Shown: positions 26,001 through 34,692, counted from the first letter of the stretch. The stretch is 64,000 bases of DNA from Carboxylicivirga sp. M1479 (GCF_007097485.1 NZ_VKDE01000004.1:124001-188000); one strand, 5' to 3'. The notes: generated by a model not told the origin, from the sequence alone. Program-made: numbers and translations.

Positions 26001-29000
26001 GGTAATTTTAGCAATGCAGGTAATTTTGCTCATAATAACAACACTACGACCTTAATAGGTAATGCAGCTCAGCAAATTATCGGTAACACCGTGTTTTATA
26101 ATTTAACAAAAACTGAGAATTCAGATTTAGTATTACAAACGGGTACTACTGAACTAACAGTTGATAATATTTTTGATTTTCAGGCAGGAACCATATATGA
26201 TAATGAAAATACGATTTCAATTAAGGGCTATGTCAATTTTGCTGGAACTCATGAGTATAGTGGTATTGGCAAGGGATTATATCTTACGGGATCGTTAAAT
26301 CAAGAATTAAGTGGTGGTGGAGTCATTGGAATGTTAACGATTTTTAACCCTGAAGGAGTTGATATACCTATTGGTAATGCGTTTACTATTAATGATAAGT
26401 TGAGATTAGAAACAGGTATATTTAATATCGATAAGAATTTACTATTGCTATCTGAAACATGTATCATTGAGCATGGTCTTGAAGATTTCTCGTCAAATAA
26501 TATGATTCAGAATAATATCTCATTTACCGATAATGGTGTTAAAAAGATATTCCCGAAAGTGACTTTTGGTGTTGATCCAAGTTATAGTTTTGTTTATCCA
26601 ATGGGCTCGGGTGGTAAATATACTCCTGTATCAGTGGTGATGACCAATAATGGAACAAACACAGGTAGTTTAACCGTTAAGCCTGCTAATGAGTATCACC
26701 CAAGTGTGGATGATCCAAATAATGTTCTTCATTACCATTGGGAATTAAAATCTGATGAAATCTCAGATTTTACCGCTACGGTGAAAATGAAATTTGTATT
26801 GGAAGACGCTCATGTTGATGGTGCTAATTTAGTGACGGACTACATCACAGCTCGTCTATTGTCAGATGGAACAGGTGATTGGAATAAATTCTCAGGTTCT
26901 GGAGTAATTGATGAATCATCCAACGAGTTAGTTTTCGATTTTGCAGGTACTGATGATGCTGGTATTAGCGGTGCTTATACAGCTGGTATTAATGAAGCTA
27001 TACCTGATCAGGTTCCGTCATATATAACAATAATGGATGGAGATTGGACCAATGAAAATATTTGGGACTCCTACCCAGTTTCTGGTGGTACCGTACCTGC
27101 AGGTGGGCCGAGAGGTTCCATCGTTTATGTTGCTCACGATGTTGATGTGCCAAATAATTTCCTTTCAGTGTATAGAACCAATGTACAGGCAGCAGGAATC
27201 TTAAATATTGGATCTACTTTTGGTCACCGTGTTGGTGATGTGAGCGGAACAGGACGAATTAAATTGGAGGATCAGGGAAGCCTGCCAGCTGGTGTTTATG
27301 ACGACTTTTTTGCAGAAACCGGCGGTACTATTGAATTTTCAGGAAGTACAGATTATGATTTTTTAAGTGATATTAATAGTCTAAACCATGTGATATTAAG
27401 TGGTACTGGCGAACGTCGTTTCCCTAACTTGGATTTATCTGTTAAAGGTGATTTGAGTATAGTTGGAGTTGAGGCTATTAACGAACACAACAGAAATATT
27501 TCGTTGAAGAAAAACTTCTATTTTAATGGAGGAGCTTTTGATTCAGGAGATAATGGAGCTAAAATTATTTTTAATGGTACAACTCTTCAGTTGATTGATG
27601 GAACAAGTAGTTTTATTGGAACAAACGGAATTGATTACCTTGAAATGAATAACCCTGCTGGCATTGAATTGAAAGTAAGTGTAAATGTGGATAGTTATTT
27701 AAATTTAAAGAATGGTATCATCTATAATATCAATGAAGATGCATTCGTTGTTAATAGTGCCTCGGCTTCTTCCGTTATAGGTGGTGGGGCTAGCTCGTAT
27801 GTTCAAGGTCCTTTAACTAAACTTGTGAATAACGGAGAAAGTTTTAGTTTCCCGATTGGAGATGCAGACAGGCTAGGAGATGTGTTGATTAGTAATACTA
27901 TAACCGGTAGTGCTGATTATTGGACAGCTGAATATTTTAATAATAATCCAGGAAATGATAGCAAAGATCCTAATAGTGTGAGTGGAGATATCGAATTTGT
28001 TAGTCAAAATGAATATTGGCGTATTCAAGGACCAGCATCAGGCAAGGCCGAAGTAACATTGCGTTGGGATAATTTAAGTGGTGTTAATCCAGATGCAAAC
28101 TTTAGAGTTGTAGAATGGCTTAGTGCTTTCAATTGGGGCGAAGTGGATATTGCAACGCCTAATACAACTATGCAAACTGTTAAGACAGATTTGGCAGCTG
28201 TATTCAATGAATTTGCAGGAGAAGGGAATTATTTCACATTTGGTTCAATAAATATTCCAGCGTTTACGTGGAAGGGTACGGGAACTACTGGTAACTGGTT
28301 CGACGTTACTAACTGGACCGGAGGCATTATTCCATCTGCTGGCACCGATATTACTTTAAATGATGATGGACTTGCACCTTTTATTCCAAATGATGTTCTG
28401 GTTGCTCAAGTAAATAATTTAACCATTAATCATACGGGCGGACTAACCATGAACCCTGGGGCTCAATTGACGGTTAATGGTAATTTAACTACTAACGGTT
28501 TGTTATTTGTAGAAAATACCAATGCCAATCCAAGTTCATTAATTACGCATGGAACGGTTACAGGTAATGTTGCGATGAAATGGGCTTATGATAATGAGCG
28601 TTGGTGGTTTATTGGTCATGCGATTGCTAATCCAACCATGGCTGAATATGAAAAGATACGTGATGAGCAATCCAATGATTATGCCATGTACGATTTAATT
28701 AATGATGGTTCATTCTACAAAGTATCCTCTAATGTAGGAACTTACGACTTAAGTGGTCAGAATGAATTGCAAGGGTACCTGTTTAAGGTTCGTTATGCAG
28801 GTGCTGAGGTTACTCAAGTAGGAACATTAAATAATTTAGCAACTTATCAAATGCCACTACAAGATGATTGGCAGATCATGACCAACCCTTATGCTTCGTA
28901 CTATAAATTACCAAAGCAAACAATAAGTGGAGCTGATTTTGAGCACACAACCGGAACGGTTTATGTTACGGTGTCCACTCGAAATAGCGATAAGACCTTT

Positions 29001-29861
29001 GAGACATTTAACACCATCTCAGGTTTGTCGTCACCTGAAACTTTTGCCAATGGTATTCTTGCTCCAGGGCAGGCCTTCTACATTCAAACCGAACCAAGTC
29101 ACAATGGTCAGATGGTTTATATGCGACAGGGTAATCGAGTTCATGATGTGAACAAGGTGTCTTTGAAGTCGCAAAAAACGGATGTTGATGTAATAAGAGT
29201 GAAGCTTAATAATGGCGAATTAACTGACGAGGGCGTTATTGCCTTGAGGGAGAACGGCGATTTTGCATATTCACGCATTGATTCGGAGCAGAAATTTACA
29301 ACAAGTAGTAATTATTCCTTTATTTATTCTGTAGTTGATGAAAAATCACTGGTGATTAATGTGCTTCCGCAGGATGTGTCGAATAGCTCAGTTACCCTAG
29401 GCTTTAAACCAAAATTTGCAGGTGTTCACACCATTACAATCGATGGATTATCAAGCTTAGTTGATGATTATAAACTTCAACTGGAAGATACAGAGGTGGG
29501 AGTTATTGTAGATATGGATGCCACTACAGAATATACTTTCTCAGCCAATGAGCAGGAAAATAATACGCGCTTTATATTGCACTTTAGCAAAACCGAGGTA
29601 GCAACCGGTATTGAAGATGAGAACGAAGGTGCAAGCGAAGAAGTGAATGTATTTATTCAAAACAAAAGTTCGCTGCATGTGAATTGCGATTGGTTAGGGG
29701 AGAAGCACTTAATGCTTTATACGCTGGATGGACGATTGATATCTAATCAAACATTTGATGGCGCATCATTTAAAGATGAACTGAACCTACAGCCAGGTGT
29801 GTATATTGTAAAAGTATTAGGCGATGATAAACAATACGAGCAGAAAGTATTTGTTCGTTAA
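20025..29861 (+). CDS. giant secreted T9SS protein with LamG-like domain and beta-helix (3278 aa)
   Basis: Signal peptide 1-25 (HLASAQ). Residues about 40-280 look like a concanavalin/LamG fold (LWLKAAALTG, WSDLSGNGHDF, FDGSGDHL, GDIAELIVYGDKLNAAQRIVVENYLAETY). The next 2500 residues are beta-helix-like with recurring openers (WYTLASGNWTDSDIW, ARKNGEWHDYTTW, ITIMDGDWTNENIWDSY, WKGTGTTGNWFDVTNW) that suggest at least four repeated blocks. From about 2860 follows the C-terminal module shared with the two upstream proteins, ending in a type A T9SS sorting domain (LYTLDGRLISNQ, PGVYIVKV, EQKVFVR). At about 9.8 kb it is the largest gene here and intact. Probable surface adhesin or matrix protein. 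Confidence 0.92.
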   Translation: MKHIYSKVLTVVYILFFCGHLASAQSGPAGIGNSDGSNGHPHNVLWLKAAALTGLSNNDQLSTWSDLSGNGHDFIQTNGVNQPLYNNTTGINGNAVISFDGSGDHLTDDDMDSYFDGLSGLTTFAIIRSNQINTDRGFFDTRSPNGSDDQFAIRYDSGGASGGGDDVVKIGLRAGNSSQIETSSNVQSTSAQLITVWWNSGDQISIGFDGVTNALSYGGNPITGTISGTAAGYVGKGPKDASAGWDGDIAELIVYGDKLNAAQRIVVENYLAETYNLTIANDAYTNPNYIGDLTGMGQASGETLPLSQSAGFYVQDNGGLSDGDFIFFAHNNVVNDGPTTIDMPSGIAQAWKRDWYVQKTGNFDAKIIFDLPEGIGGQNPGDLVNYKLLYRSGTSGDYSIVTASVVAADSDQIAFDVADANIADGYYTLGTTNSTASPVEGIPGLTWYTLASGNWTDSDIWTLDPSGSLPNNPASAYPNLLTDNIVVKTGKTVTMDVNNLTCDKLTVEGRLDMAQASGHSFSVINGNGRILMAADNFPAGDASHFVTKGQGEGTVEYYGGIISISSGLTFYDVEISLDDKANSLTFINDLNINGNLFVEQGILQINDGDNLNPLNITVDGNISVKADGGISVGTADAYNSSAQSGYGNYHKGFHVLTVGGDISNYGNIRLTNQTVPDYNSRAMNGAASLVFTGARNTRFDCYNTTNLYMMVVDKGVDRTYELITYADNKAYFTLFGDNDEGWNTGVIDNPEMRKALWVKAGTLTFSGAVYVSSLTEGGRDYTIGYPAAIKVDGPNVYVSVTANENSDYSNLSFAPGTPDGVRTSSGNTGLYLFGKLLVNNGTLYQGEGEAINFRDEAPGAIEVNGGVLSVNQIGISSSASRGDFSYKQTGGLVEIRGDYGPDGDNAMLNLNTSDMSFTMSGGELRVLRTTSNNPNGIHISSAPANTNVTGGLVKVLANGNTNFQINTTVPFYNFEVERANASADVTIDLQTELTILNDLTINANTFLDHNGFDVSIGRNFSIDANATEVSNNKGYLYDASATNTTTFNGSEDGVFYIGHPFDDGWELYLHNLVIDKPADKTLLIQSDTEKEAANVSNDFYARLIQVKNNTQVIGGTLDQGAQSLRLYGPIEISSIGKLGVYEHGTTHIDALIMFKDADVSIITENGAELGNIKMNPAPKTDIITLTSDVKIGRISYYHGRINLGSHRLTLDYFHQQSTTNNYSINKGNAAQEMFYTDGNASDGGLSLYVDSSIADGTVLGFPVGVLGKYTPVEVTVSNVTSAGYINVNPVNKAQPSLVGGTSNALQYYWNIQPLDFTAVPDVTMDMVYEDVDIDGNENNYVAGRLVNFSTWENTVGTINTNNNKIKYSSGVLTEGDYTAAQNSRINGSVRVLYARKNGEWHDYTTWSTTADGANPLNNKNQLPAAGDICVVGSTSSNYAVAISETHDDYEAINIARLCILRYASGESSTVTIGQNGSDCNFGVVSNLDPDIVDPYLTETHGSKIIVSGPDLPLGDFGQFMNAPNTLWTYSRAFPGTNSAIDDADGGNLSNVYYDGYEIGTSITEYPVLQFEYSGRTSGAIQYITLPAIDITVHNDIRFFKNINHIKLNSALNADVVVEDDLVFSNGGVTVEFQAAGANKSLTVNGNIDYNSSSNTSIIVEEQNSTSAKHIIKLGGDIINVSASSSIEGFYSESKSYLDIEFNGNGNSIWEEFVDVPSINQLIINKTDGLAESVELLSEVTLGSLANSGSELKPIQLKSGLLILNKDNTNWVLSNGGDNFSIPSIAALEVTQGTASCLGNSGISLDGALYVSGGTVDMSGGDNFIEYSASGNACIEVSSGALTVGSQIRRGLATDDGILNYIQTGGDVIVGQYSAPEGTRGVLEVLGVGSNFEHSGGLLQIANGQANASVASLYLEPENYSIGSGTTITFDPVQTSGVNGISVYSSIPLKNVLLKDDVNLSVNLLTVPLTIEENFEIESNASFAANGLDLNIGGNFSNAGNFAHNNNTTTLIGNAAQQIIGNTVFYNLTKTENSDLVLQTGTTELTVDNIFDFQAGTIYDNENTISIKGYVNFAGTHEYSGIGKGLYLTGSLNQELSGGGVIGMLTIFNPEGVDIPIGNAFTINDKLRLETGIFNIDKNLLLLSETCIIEHGLEDFSSNNMIQNNISFTDNGVKKIFPKVTFGVDPSYSFVYPMGSGGKYTPVSVVMTNNGTNTGSLTVKPANEYHPSVDDPNNVLHYHWELKSDEISDFTATVKMKFVLEDAHVDGANLVTDYITARLLSDGTGDWNKFSGSGVIDESSNELVFDFAGTDDAGISGAYTAGINEAIPDQVPSYITIMDGDWTNENIWDSYPVSGGTVPAGGPRGSIVYVAHDVDVPNNFLSVYRTNVQAAGILNIGSTFGHRVGDVSGTGRIKLEDQGSLPAGVYDDFFAETGGTIEFSGSTDYDFLSDINSLNHVILSGTGERRFPNLDLSVKGDLSIVGVEAINEHNRNISLKKNFYFNGGAFDSGDNGAKIIFNGTTLQLIDGTSSFIGTNGIDYLEMNNPAGIELKVSVNVDSYLNLKNGIIYNINEDAFVVNSASASSVIGGGASSYVQGPLTKLVNNGESFSFPIGDADRLGDVLISNTITGSADYWTAEYFNNNPGNDSKDPNSVSGDIEFVSQNEYWRIQGPASGKAEVTLRWDNLSGVNPDANFRVVEWLSAFNWGEVDIATPNTTMQTVKTDLAAVFNEFAGEGNYFTFGSINIPAFTWKGTGTTGNWFDVTNWTGGIIPSAGTDITLNDDGLAPFIPNDVLVAQVNNLTINHTGGLTMNPGAQLTVNGNLTTNGLLFVENTNANPSSLITHGTVTGNVAMKWAYDNERWWFIGHAIANPTMAEYEKIRDEQSNDYAMYDLINDGSFYKVSSNVGTYDLSGQNELQGYLFKVRYAGAEVTQVGTLNNLATYQMPLQDDWQIMTNPYASYYKLPKQTISGADFEHTTGTVYVTVSTRNSDKTFETFNTISGLSSPETFANGILAPGQAFYIQTEPSHNGQMVYMRQGNRVHDVNKVSLKSQKTDVDVIRVKLNNGELTDEGVIALRENGDFAYSRIDSEQKFTTSSNYSFIYSVVDEKSLVINVLPQDVSNSSVTLGFKPKFAGVHTITIDGLSSLVDDYKLQLEDTEVGVIVDMDATTEYTFSANEQENNTRFILHFSKTEVATGIEDENEGASEEVNVFIQNKSSLHVNCDWLGEKHLMLYTLDGRLISNQTFDGASFKDELNLQPGVYIVKVLGDDKQYEQKVFVR

Positions 29862-29880
29862 TTGAATAGTTAGAATAGAT

Positions 29881-29919
29881 AAAAAAGCTGGATGAACTTA
29901 CGTTTATCCAGCTTTTTTA
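29881..29919. terminator. bidirectional terminator between the T9SS gene and tadA
   Basis: AAAAAGCTGGAT pairs with ATCCAGCTTTTT with a 12-nt loop. It has A and T runs on both sides, so it serves both convergent genes. Confidence 0.88.
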
Positions 29920-29921
29920 TA

Positions 29922-30368
29922 TTATCGCTTTTTAGCAAAGAATTCCTGAATAATCATTTTGCATTCGTCTTGCATAATACCGTGGCTTATTTCTGTTTTG
30001 GGGTGTAAAAGTGGAGGGTTACATCGAGCAAAGCCACGCTTGGCGTCGCTTGCGCCGTAAACCACGCGTTTTAATTGAGACCAGTTGAGAGCGCCAGCAC
30101 ACATCACACACGGCTCTAAAGTAACATAAAGAGTGCATTCAGAAAGATATTTACCTCCTAAAAATTCAGCGGCCGATGTTATCGCCAGCATCTCGGCATG
30201 CGCTGTAACATCATTAAGTGCTTCCGTTAAGTTATGAGCCCGCGCAATAATCTGGTTGTTGCATACTATTACGGCACCAACTGGTATTTCATTTTTCTCA
30301 TCTGCTTTTTGAGCCTCAACAAAAGCTTGTTTCATAAAGTATTGGTCGGAAAAACTTATTTCATTCAT
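29922..30368 (-). CDS. tadA: tRNA-specific adenosine deaminase
   Basis: 148 aa from the chosen start MNEISFSDQYFM; an in-frame ATG at 30428 would add 20 unrelated residues. TadA converts A34 to inosine in tRNA-Arg(ACG). Zinc/catalytic motifs are present: HAE in DVTAHAEMLAI and PCVMC in LEPCVMCAGAL; the YGASDAKRG segment is typical of TadA. Cytoplasmic. Length is normal. Divergent from aspS. Confidence 0.92.
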   Translation of the reverse strand: MNEISFSDQYFMKQAFVEAQKADEKNEIPVGAVIVCNNQIIARAHNLTEALNDVTAHAEMLAITSAAEFLGGKYLSECTLYVTLEPCVMCAGALNWSQLKRVVYGASDAKRGFARCNPPLLHPKTEISHGIMQDECKMIIQEFFAKKR

Positions 30369-30493
30369 TGCTAATAAATTTGCAGAATTCGTGGATAATT
30401 GATGATAAAAGTCATGTTTTGGAGACAATTAACTAAAAAAAGAAATTCTAAAAGTCTTAAGGGCTTTTTGTATTCATTTTCTTACTATTTTCG

Positions 30494-30501
30494 CAAAGAT
30501 A
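30494..30501 (-). promoter_or_regulatory. candidate -7 box for tadA
   Basis: On the minus strand TATCTTTG matches TAnnTTTG and lies about 125 bp upstream of the tadA start. No well-spaced TTG was found. Confidence 0.35.
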
Positions 30502-30563
30502 ATTTTAAACGTCAATATCGTCGCATACAATTAATCATTGGCAACGATAAATATGTAATAGCA

Positions 30564-32321
30564 ATGTACAGGACACATACGTGCGGAGAACTAAGAATTG
30601 ATCATATCAATCAATCGGTAACCCTAAGTGGATGGGTGCAAAAGGTAAGAAACCTGGGAGGTATGACCTTCATTGATTTGAGAGATAGATACGGAATAAC
30701 ACAGTTGGTGTTTAACGAGGAAACTCATAAAGATTTATGCCAACGAACCACGGACTTAGGTCGTGAATACGTTATCCAGGTTAAGGGACAAGTAGCAGAG
30801 CGAAGCAATAAAAACAACAAAATAGCAACTGGTGAAGTTGAAATTCTTGTTGACGAGTTAGTTGTGCTTAACTCTTCAGAATTGCCTCCTTTTACTATCG
30901 AGGATGAAACCGATGGTGGCGATGAGTTGCGTATGAAGTATCGTTACCTTGATTTACGTCGTAATCCTGTTCGCGAAAATCTTGTGCTACGCCATAAAAT
31001 AGCCTTTGAGGTTCGTAACTATCTTAATAAGCAGAATTTTATTGAGACAGAGACGCCTGTTTTAATAAAATCAACACCTGAAGGAGCTCGTGACTTTATT
31101 GTGCCATCGCGCATGAACGCAGGTGAATTTTATGCTTTACCTCAATCACCACAGGTATTTAAGCAATTGTTGATGGTGAGTGGTTTTGATCGTTATTTCC
31201 AGATTGTGAAATGCTTTAGAGATGAAGATTTAAGAGCCGACCGCCAACCTGAGTTTACTCAGATCGATTGTGAAATGTCTTTTGTTGAGCAAGAGGACAT
31301 CTTAAATACATTTGAAGGCCTTACCAAGCACTTGTTTAATGTGGTTAAGAGTGTGAATTTCGACTTCACTTTCCCACGTTTATCATATGCCGATGCCATT
31401 AAATATTATGGTTCAGATAAGCCAGATACTCGCTTTGAAATGAAGTTTGTTGAGTTAACAGATGATGTGAAAGAATCATCGTTTAAATTGTTTAACGAAG
31501 CAGAATATGTTGGTGGTATTTGTGCTGATGGCTGTGCCTCTTACACAAGAAAGCAATTAGATCAACTGACTGACTTTGTTAAGAAACCTCAGATTGGAGC
31601 TGGTGGATTAATCTATATCAAGTTTAATGCCGATGGAACCACTAAGTCATCGATCGATAAATTCTTTTCTCCAGATGAATTAAAGGCTATCGGACAAAAG
31701 TTTAATGCTAAGGAAGGTGATTTAGTATTGATTCTTGCTGGTGGTAAAGATAAAACACTTAATGCCTTGTGCGAATTACGCCTGGAAATGGGTGAGCGCA
31801 TGGGCTTACGTGATAAAAATAAGTTCTCTCCATTGTGGGTTGTTGATTTCCCATTGTTAGAATGGGATGAGGATTCAAAACGTTTCCATGCAATGCACCA
31901 TCCATTTACCTCACCAAAACAAGAGGATATGGATATGCTGGAATCAGATCCGGGAGCGGTAAGAGCTAATGCCTATGACTTGGTAATTAACGGAGTTGAG
32001 ATTGGCGGCGGTTCTGTTCGTATCTTTAATGACGAGTTGCAGCAGAAAATGTTTAAGCTATTAGGTTTTACTGAAGAAGAAGCTGAGAATCAGTTTGGAT
32101 TTTTGATGAATGCCTTTAAATATGGTGCTCCTCCACATGGTGGTGTTGCGTTCGGATTCGATCGATTGGTTTCATTGTTTGCCGGTTTAGATTCAATACG
32201 TGATGTAATTGCTTTCCCTAAAAACAATTCGGGTCGCGATGTGATGATTGATTCGCCTTCACCTGTAGCAGTTGAGCAGCTTGATGATTTAAATATTGCT
32301 TTAAATGTGAAAGAGAAATAA
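30564..32321 (+). CDS. aspS: aspartyl-tRNA synthetase
   Basis: 585 aa from [19 protein letters not shown], the usual bacterial AspRS N-terminus; in-frame ATGs from 30399 would add a basic extension that is not typical. An OB-fold anticodon-binding domain (about 1-110) precedes the class II catalytic core: motif 2 [18 protein letters not shown], a bacterial GAD insertion (about 290-420), and motif 3 [16 protein letters not shown]. It charges tRNA with aspartate (or Asp/Asn if non-discriminating). Monocistronic with its own terminator. Confidence 0.97.
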   Translation: MYRTHTCGELRIDHINQSVTLSGWVQKVRNLGGMTFIDLRDRYGITQLVFNEETHKDLCQRTTDLGREYVIQVKGQVAERSNKNNKIATGEVEILVDELVVLNSSELPPFTIEDETDGGDELRMKYRYLDLRRNPVRENLVLRHKIAFEVRNYLNKQNFIETETPVLIKSTPEGARDFIVPSRMNAGEFYALPQSPQVFKQLLMVSGFDRYFQIVKCFRDEDLRADRQPEFTQIDCEMSFVEQEDILNTFEGLTKHLFNVVKSVNFDFTFPRLSYADAIKYYGSDKPDTRFEMKFVELTDDVKESSFKLFNEAEYVGGICADGCASYTRKQLDQLTDFVKKPQIGAGGLIYIKFNADGTTKSSIDKFFSPDELKAIGQKFNAKEGDLVLILAGGKDKTLNALCELRLEMGERMGLRDKNKFSPLWVVDFPLLEWDEDSKRFHAMHHPFTSPKQEDMDMLESDPGAVRANAYDLVINGVEIGGGSVRIFNDELQQKMFKLLGFTEEEAENQFGFLMNAFKYGAPPHGGVAFGFDRLVSLFAGLDSIRDVIAFPKNNSGRDVMIDSPSPVAVEQLDDLNIALNVKEK

Positions 32322-32343
32322 TCTTTCATGAAATATAAAATTG

Positions 32344-32375
32344 AAAGGCTTTCCTGTTAGGAGAGCCTTTTTTGC
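32344..32375 (+). terminator. terminator of aspS
   Basis: AAGGCT-TCCT pairs with AGGA-AGCCTT (one internal mismatch), followed by six T residues; 24 bp after the stop. Confidence 0.85.
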
Positions 32376-32427
32376 TTTATGATATTTGGAAAGTGAGTGG
32401 TAGTTGAGATAAGCTATTTTAGTTCAC

Positions 32428-32500
32428 AAAAAAAAGGACTCTTAAGCCGTTGCCTAAAGTCCTTTTTACTAACCTAACCCAAATCTATGAAAAAAATCTG
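32428..32500 (-). ncRNA. sigma-54-driven small RNA, copy 1
   Basis: About 73 nt. The 5' end is placed 12 nt after the -12 element. The 3' end is the T run of an intrinsic terminator: AAAAGGACT pairs with AGTCCTTTT, with an inner TTAGGC/GCTTAA stem and AACG loop. The stretch 32429-32506 is identical over 78 nt to the copy at 57126-57203, while the bases between promoter and start differ. It has no credible open frame. Located between aspS and the PurF-like gene. Target unknown; a regulatory sRNA is inferred. Confidence 0.75.
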
Positions 32501-32510
32501 ATAGGTATAT

Positions 32511-32527
32511 TGCAAGCCTTGTGCCAA
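32511..32527 (-). promoter_or_regulatory. sigma-54 (RpoN) -24/-12 promoter
   Basis: Minus strand TTGGCACAAGGCTTGCA fits the consensus TGGCAC-N5-TTGCW with GG and GC exactly 10 bp apart. The same 16 bases occur before copy 2. A conserved block extends upstream to about 32580 and may hold an activator site (AACTTAAGT). Confidence 0.85.
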
Positions 32528-32601
32528 AAAGCATATCACTTAAGTTACTGGAAGTTAAAAGATGAAAACAAATGTAGATATCTAGAATCGTACATGTGAT
32601 T

Positions 32602-32643
32602 GAAAAAAAAATAAACCCACTGTGATAAAACACAATGGGTTTA
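32602..32643 (-). terminator. terminator of the PurF-like gene
   Basis: Minus strand AAACCCA-TGTG pairs with CACA-TGGGTTT around an ATAAAA-type loop, then a T-rich tail (TTTATTTTTTTT). Confidence 0.85.
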
Positions 32644-32672
32644 ATTATATGAGTTAATGTTCTTTTGAACAA

Positions 32673-34574
32673 TTAATAGGCTCTTCCTGTATTTCCTTCA
32701 ACAAAGTTGATGAATGAAGTATTAACCACTTTGTTGCCTCCAGGAGTTGGATAATTACCTGTGAAATACCAATCACCATTGTCATTAGGACAAGCTTTGT
32801 GGAGATTTTCAATCGATTGGTACACAATTTCAATATCGGCATCAATATCCTCAGGACGTAACATTTCTGCTATTTTAGCTGATATTTGCTCTGCCGTAAA
32901 AGATTCGTAAATTTCTTTTACATGATTAACAATTTCTTCCTTAGGAAGGTATTGCTGCTCTTTACACTTCTTATAAACCGTGTCAATTATGCTTGTTTTA
33001 CCTGTGTCTTTAAGTAGTTCAATGGTAGCAGCAAAAGCACAAAAGTCTTTCAACTTTGCCATATCTATACCATAACAATCAGGGTAGCGTATTTGTGGAG
33101 CGGATGAAACAACAATAATTTTCTTAGGATGTAAACGATCCAGTATTCGTAAAATACTTTGTTTAAGTGTTGTTCCTCTTACTATTGAATCATCAATAAT
33201 AACAAGTGTGTCAACGCCATTTTTAACAATGCCATAGGTCACATCATAAACATGAGCAACCATATCATCACGACTGTCGTCATCGGCAATAAAGGTGCGC
33301 ATTTTCACATCCTTAATAGCGATTTTTTCAACCCTTGGTTCAAGACTTAAAATTTTGTCTAATTGATCAGGATCAATATCATTGCCTAAATCAAGTATTT
33401 GCTGTTTTTTAACTTGATCCATTTCACGACGAACACCTTCCATCATGCCATAAAATGCTGTTTCAGCAGTATTAGGGATGAAAGAGAATACGGTGTTCTC
33501 TATATCATAATCAACTTTTTCAAGTATGGATTTGGCAAGTGAACGGCCTAACTCTTTGCGCTCTTCATATATTTGACGGTCGCTACCTCGTGAAAAGTAA
33601 ATGCGCTCAAAAGAACAAGAACGACGCTCCTGCGGAACACGAACTAACTCTTCTGATACTTTACCATTCTTTTTAATGATTAATGCATGACCTGGCTTTA
33701 ACTCCTTAACCTGAACCGAACGAATGTTCATGGCCGTTTGGATAACAGGTCGCTCAGAGGCTACTACTACAATCTCATCATCGGCATAATAGCATGCCGG
33801 ACGAATACCCCAAGGATCACGTGCAACAAAGGCATCGCCATGACCAACAACACCTGCTATGGCATAACCTCCATCCCAGCGTCGGCTTGAACGTTCTAAT
33901 ATTTCGCGAATATTAAGTTCTTCTTCAATGCAGGCAGAAATCTCTAGGTTGTTTTTACCTTCGTTTTTATATTTTCTGAAAAGCAATTGGTTCTCTTCAT
34001 CAAGGAAGTGACCAACATTTTCTAGGATAGTTACCGTATCGGTATAATCTTTCGGGTGCTGACCAAGTTCCGTTAAAGACTGGAATATTTCATCAACATT
34101 GGTTAAGTTGAAGTTCCCAGCTAATGTAAGGTTTCGTGAGCGCCAGTTATTTTCCCTCATAACCGGGTGAACGTAATCGATGCTATGGTTTCCAAAAGTA
34201 CCATATCGTAAATGACCTAAATACAATTCACCAGCAAATGGCAAGTGTTCTTTGGCGAACTGAGCATCATTTAGTTTCGCGGCATCTTTGTCTTGCTGCT
34301 TTATAAATGGTGCGTTAATTTTTTCAAACACATCCTTAATCGGATTCGCTTTATTAGAGCGATGTCTTGAAAAATATTTTTGGCCCGCTGGCTGATCAAT
34401 CTTTAGGTTGACAGCACCTGCTCCATCTTGCCCTCTGTTATGTTGTTTTTCCATTAACAGATATAGCTTGTTTAAGCCATATCGCCATGTACCATACTTT
34501 TCCTGATAGTACTCCAGTGGCTTCAATAATCGGATAAGAACAATCCCACACTCGTGCTTAACTTGATCACTCAT
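32673..34574 (-). CDS. amidophosphoribosyltransferase-like protein (long PurF family)
   Basis: 633 aa, longer than classical PurF (about 470-500). A glutaminase domain starts with Cys9 after a short propeptide (KHECGIVLI), the N-terminal nucleophile. HNRGQDGAGAV, GHLRYGTFG and RDPWGIRPACYY are typical of class II amidotransferases. The phosphoribosyltransferase domain has the PRPP motif VIIDDSIVRGTTLKQSI. The extra about 100 residues at the C-terminus (KACPNDNGDWYFTGNYPTPGG) are typical of a Bacteroidota PurF-like group as far as I recall. It likely makes phosphoribosylamine for purine synthesis, but no other pur gene is nearby, so it may be a paralogue with another role. Confidence 0.85.
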   Translation of the reverse strand: MSDQVKHECGIVLIRLLKPLEYYQEKYGTWRYGLNKLYLLMEKQHNRGQDGAGAVNLKIDQPAGQKYFSRHRSNKANPIKDVFEKINAPFIKQQDKDAAKLNDAQFAKEHLPFAGELYLGHLRYGTFGNHSIDYVHPVMRENNWRSRNLTLAGNFNLTNVDEIFQSLTELGQHPKDYTDTVTILENVGHFLDEENQLLFRKYKNEGKNNLEISACIEEELNIREILERSSRRWDGGYAIAGVVGHGDAFVARDPWGIRPACYYADDEIVVVASERPVIQTAMNIRSVQVKELKPGHALIIKKNGKVSEELVRVPQERRSCSFERIYFSRGSDRQIYEERKELGRSLAKSILEKVDYDIENTVFSFIPNTAETAFYGMMEGVRREMDQVKKQQILDLGNDIDPDQLDKILSLEPRVEKIAIKDVKMRTFIADDDSRDDMVAHVYDVTYGIVKNGVDTLVIIDDSIVRGTTLKQSILRILDRLHPKKIIVVSSAPQIRYPDCYGIDMAKLKDFCAFAATIELLKDTGKTSIIDTVYKKCKEQQYLPKEEIVNHVKEIYESFTAEQISAKIAEMLRPEDIDADIEIVYQSIENLHKACPNDNGDWYFTGNYPTPGGNKVVNTSFINFVEGNTGRAY

Positions 34575-34601
34575 GATTTTTCCCTTCTAAAAAATAAAGC
34601 G

Positions 34602-34632
34602 CAAATTTATTGCTATTTTTTTAATCGCCCAA
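34602..34632 (-). promoter_or_regulatory. promoter of the PurF-like gene
   Basis: Minus strand TTG (34630-34632), 20-bp spacer, TAAATTTG (34602-34609), ending 27 bp before the start codon. Confidence 0.65.
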
Positions 34633-34650
34633 CGCGATGTAATAAAAAAG

Positions 34651-34675
34651 AAAAGCCGGATTGATTCCGGCTTTT
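34651..34675 (-). terminator. terminator of the SPOR gene
   Basis: AAAAGCCGGA pairs perfectly with TCCGGCTTTT over a 5-nt loop. On the minus strand a CTTTTTT tail follows. Confidence 0.88.
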
Positions 34676-34692
34676 GATGATTCTATAATTCT

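Noticed and set aside
32428-32582. Only a bidirectional terminator between aspS and the PurF-like gene
   Set aside because: The conserved -24/-12 promoter, identical 78-nt copy elsewhere and separate terminators for both genes make a plain terminator insufficient.
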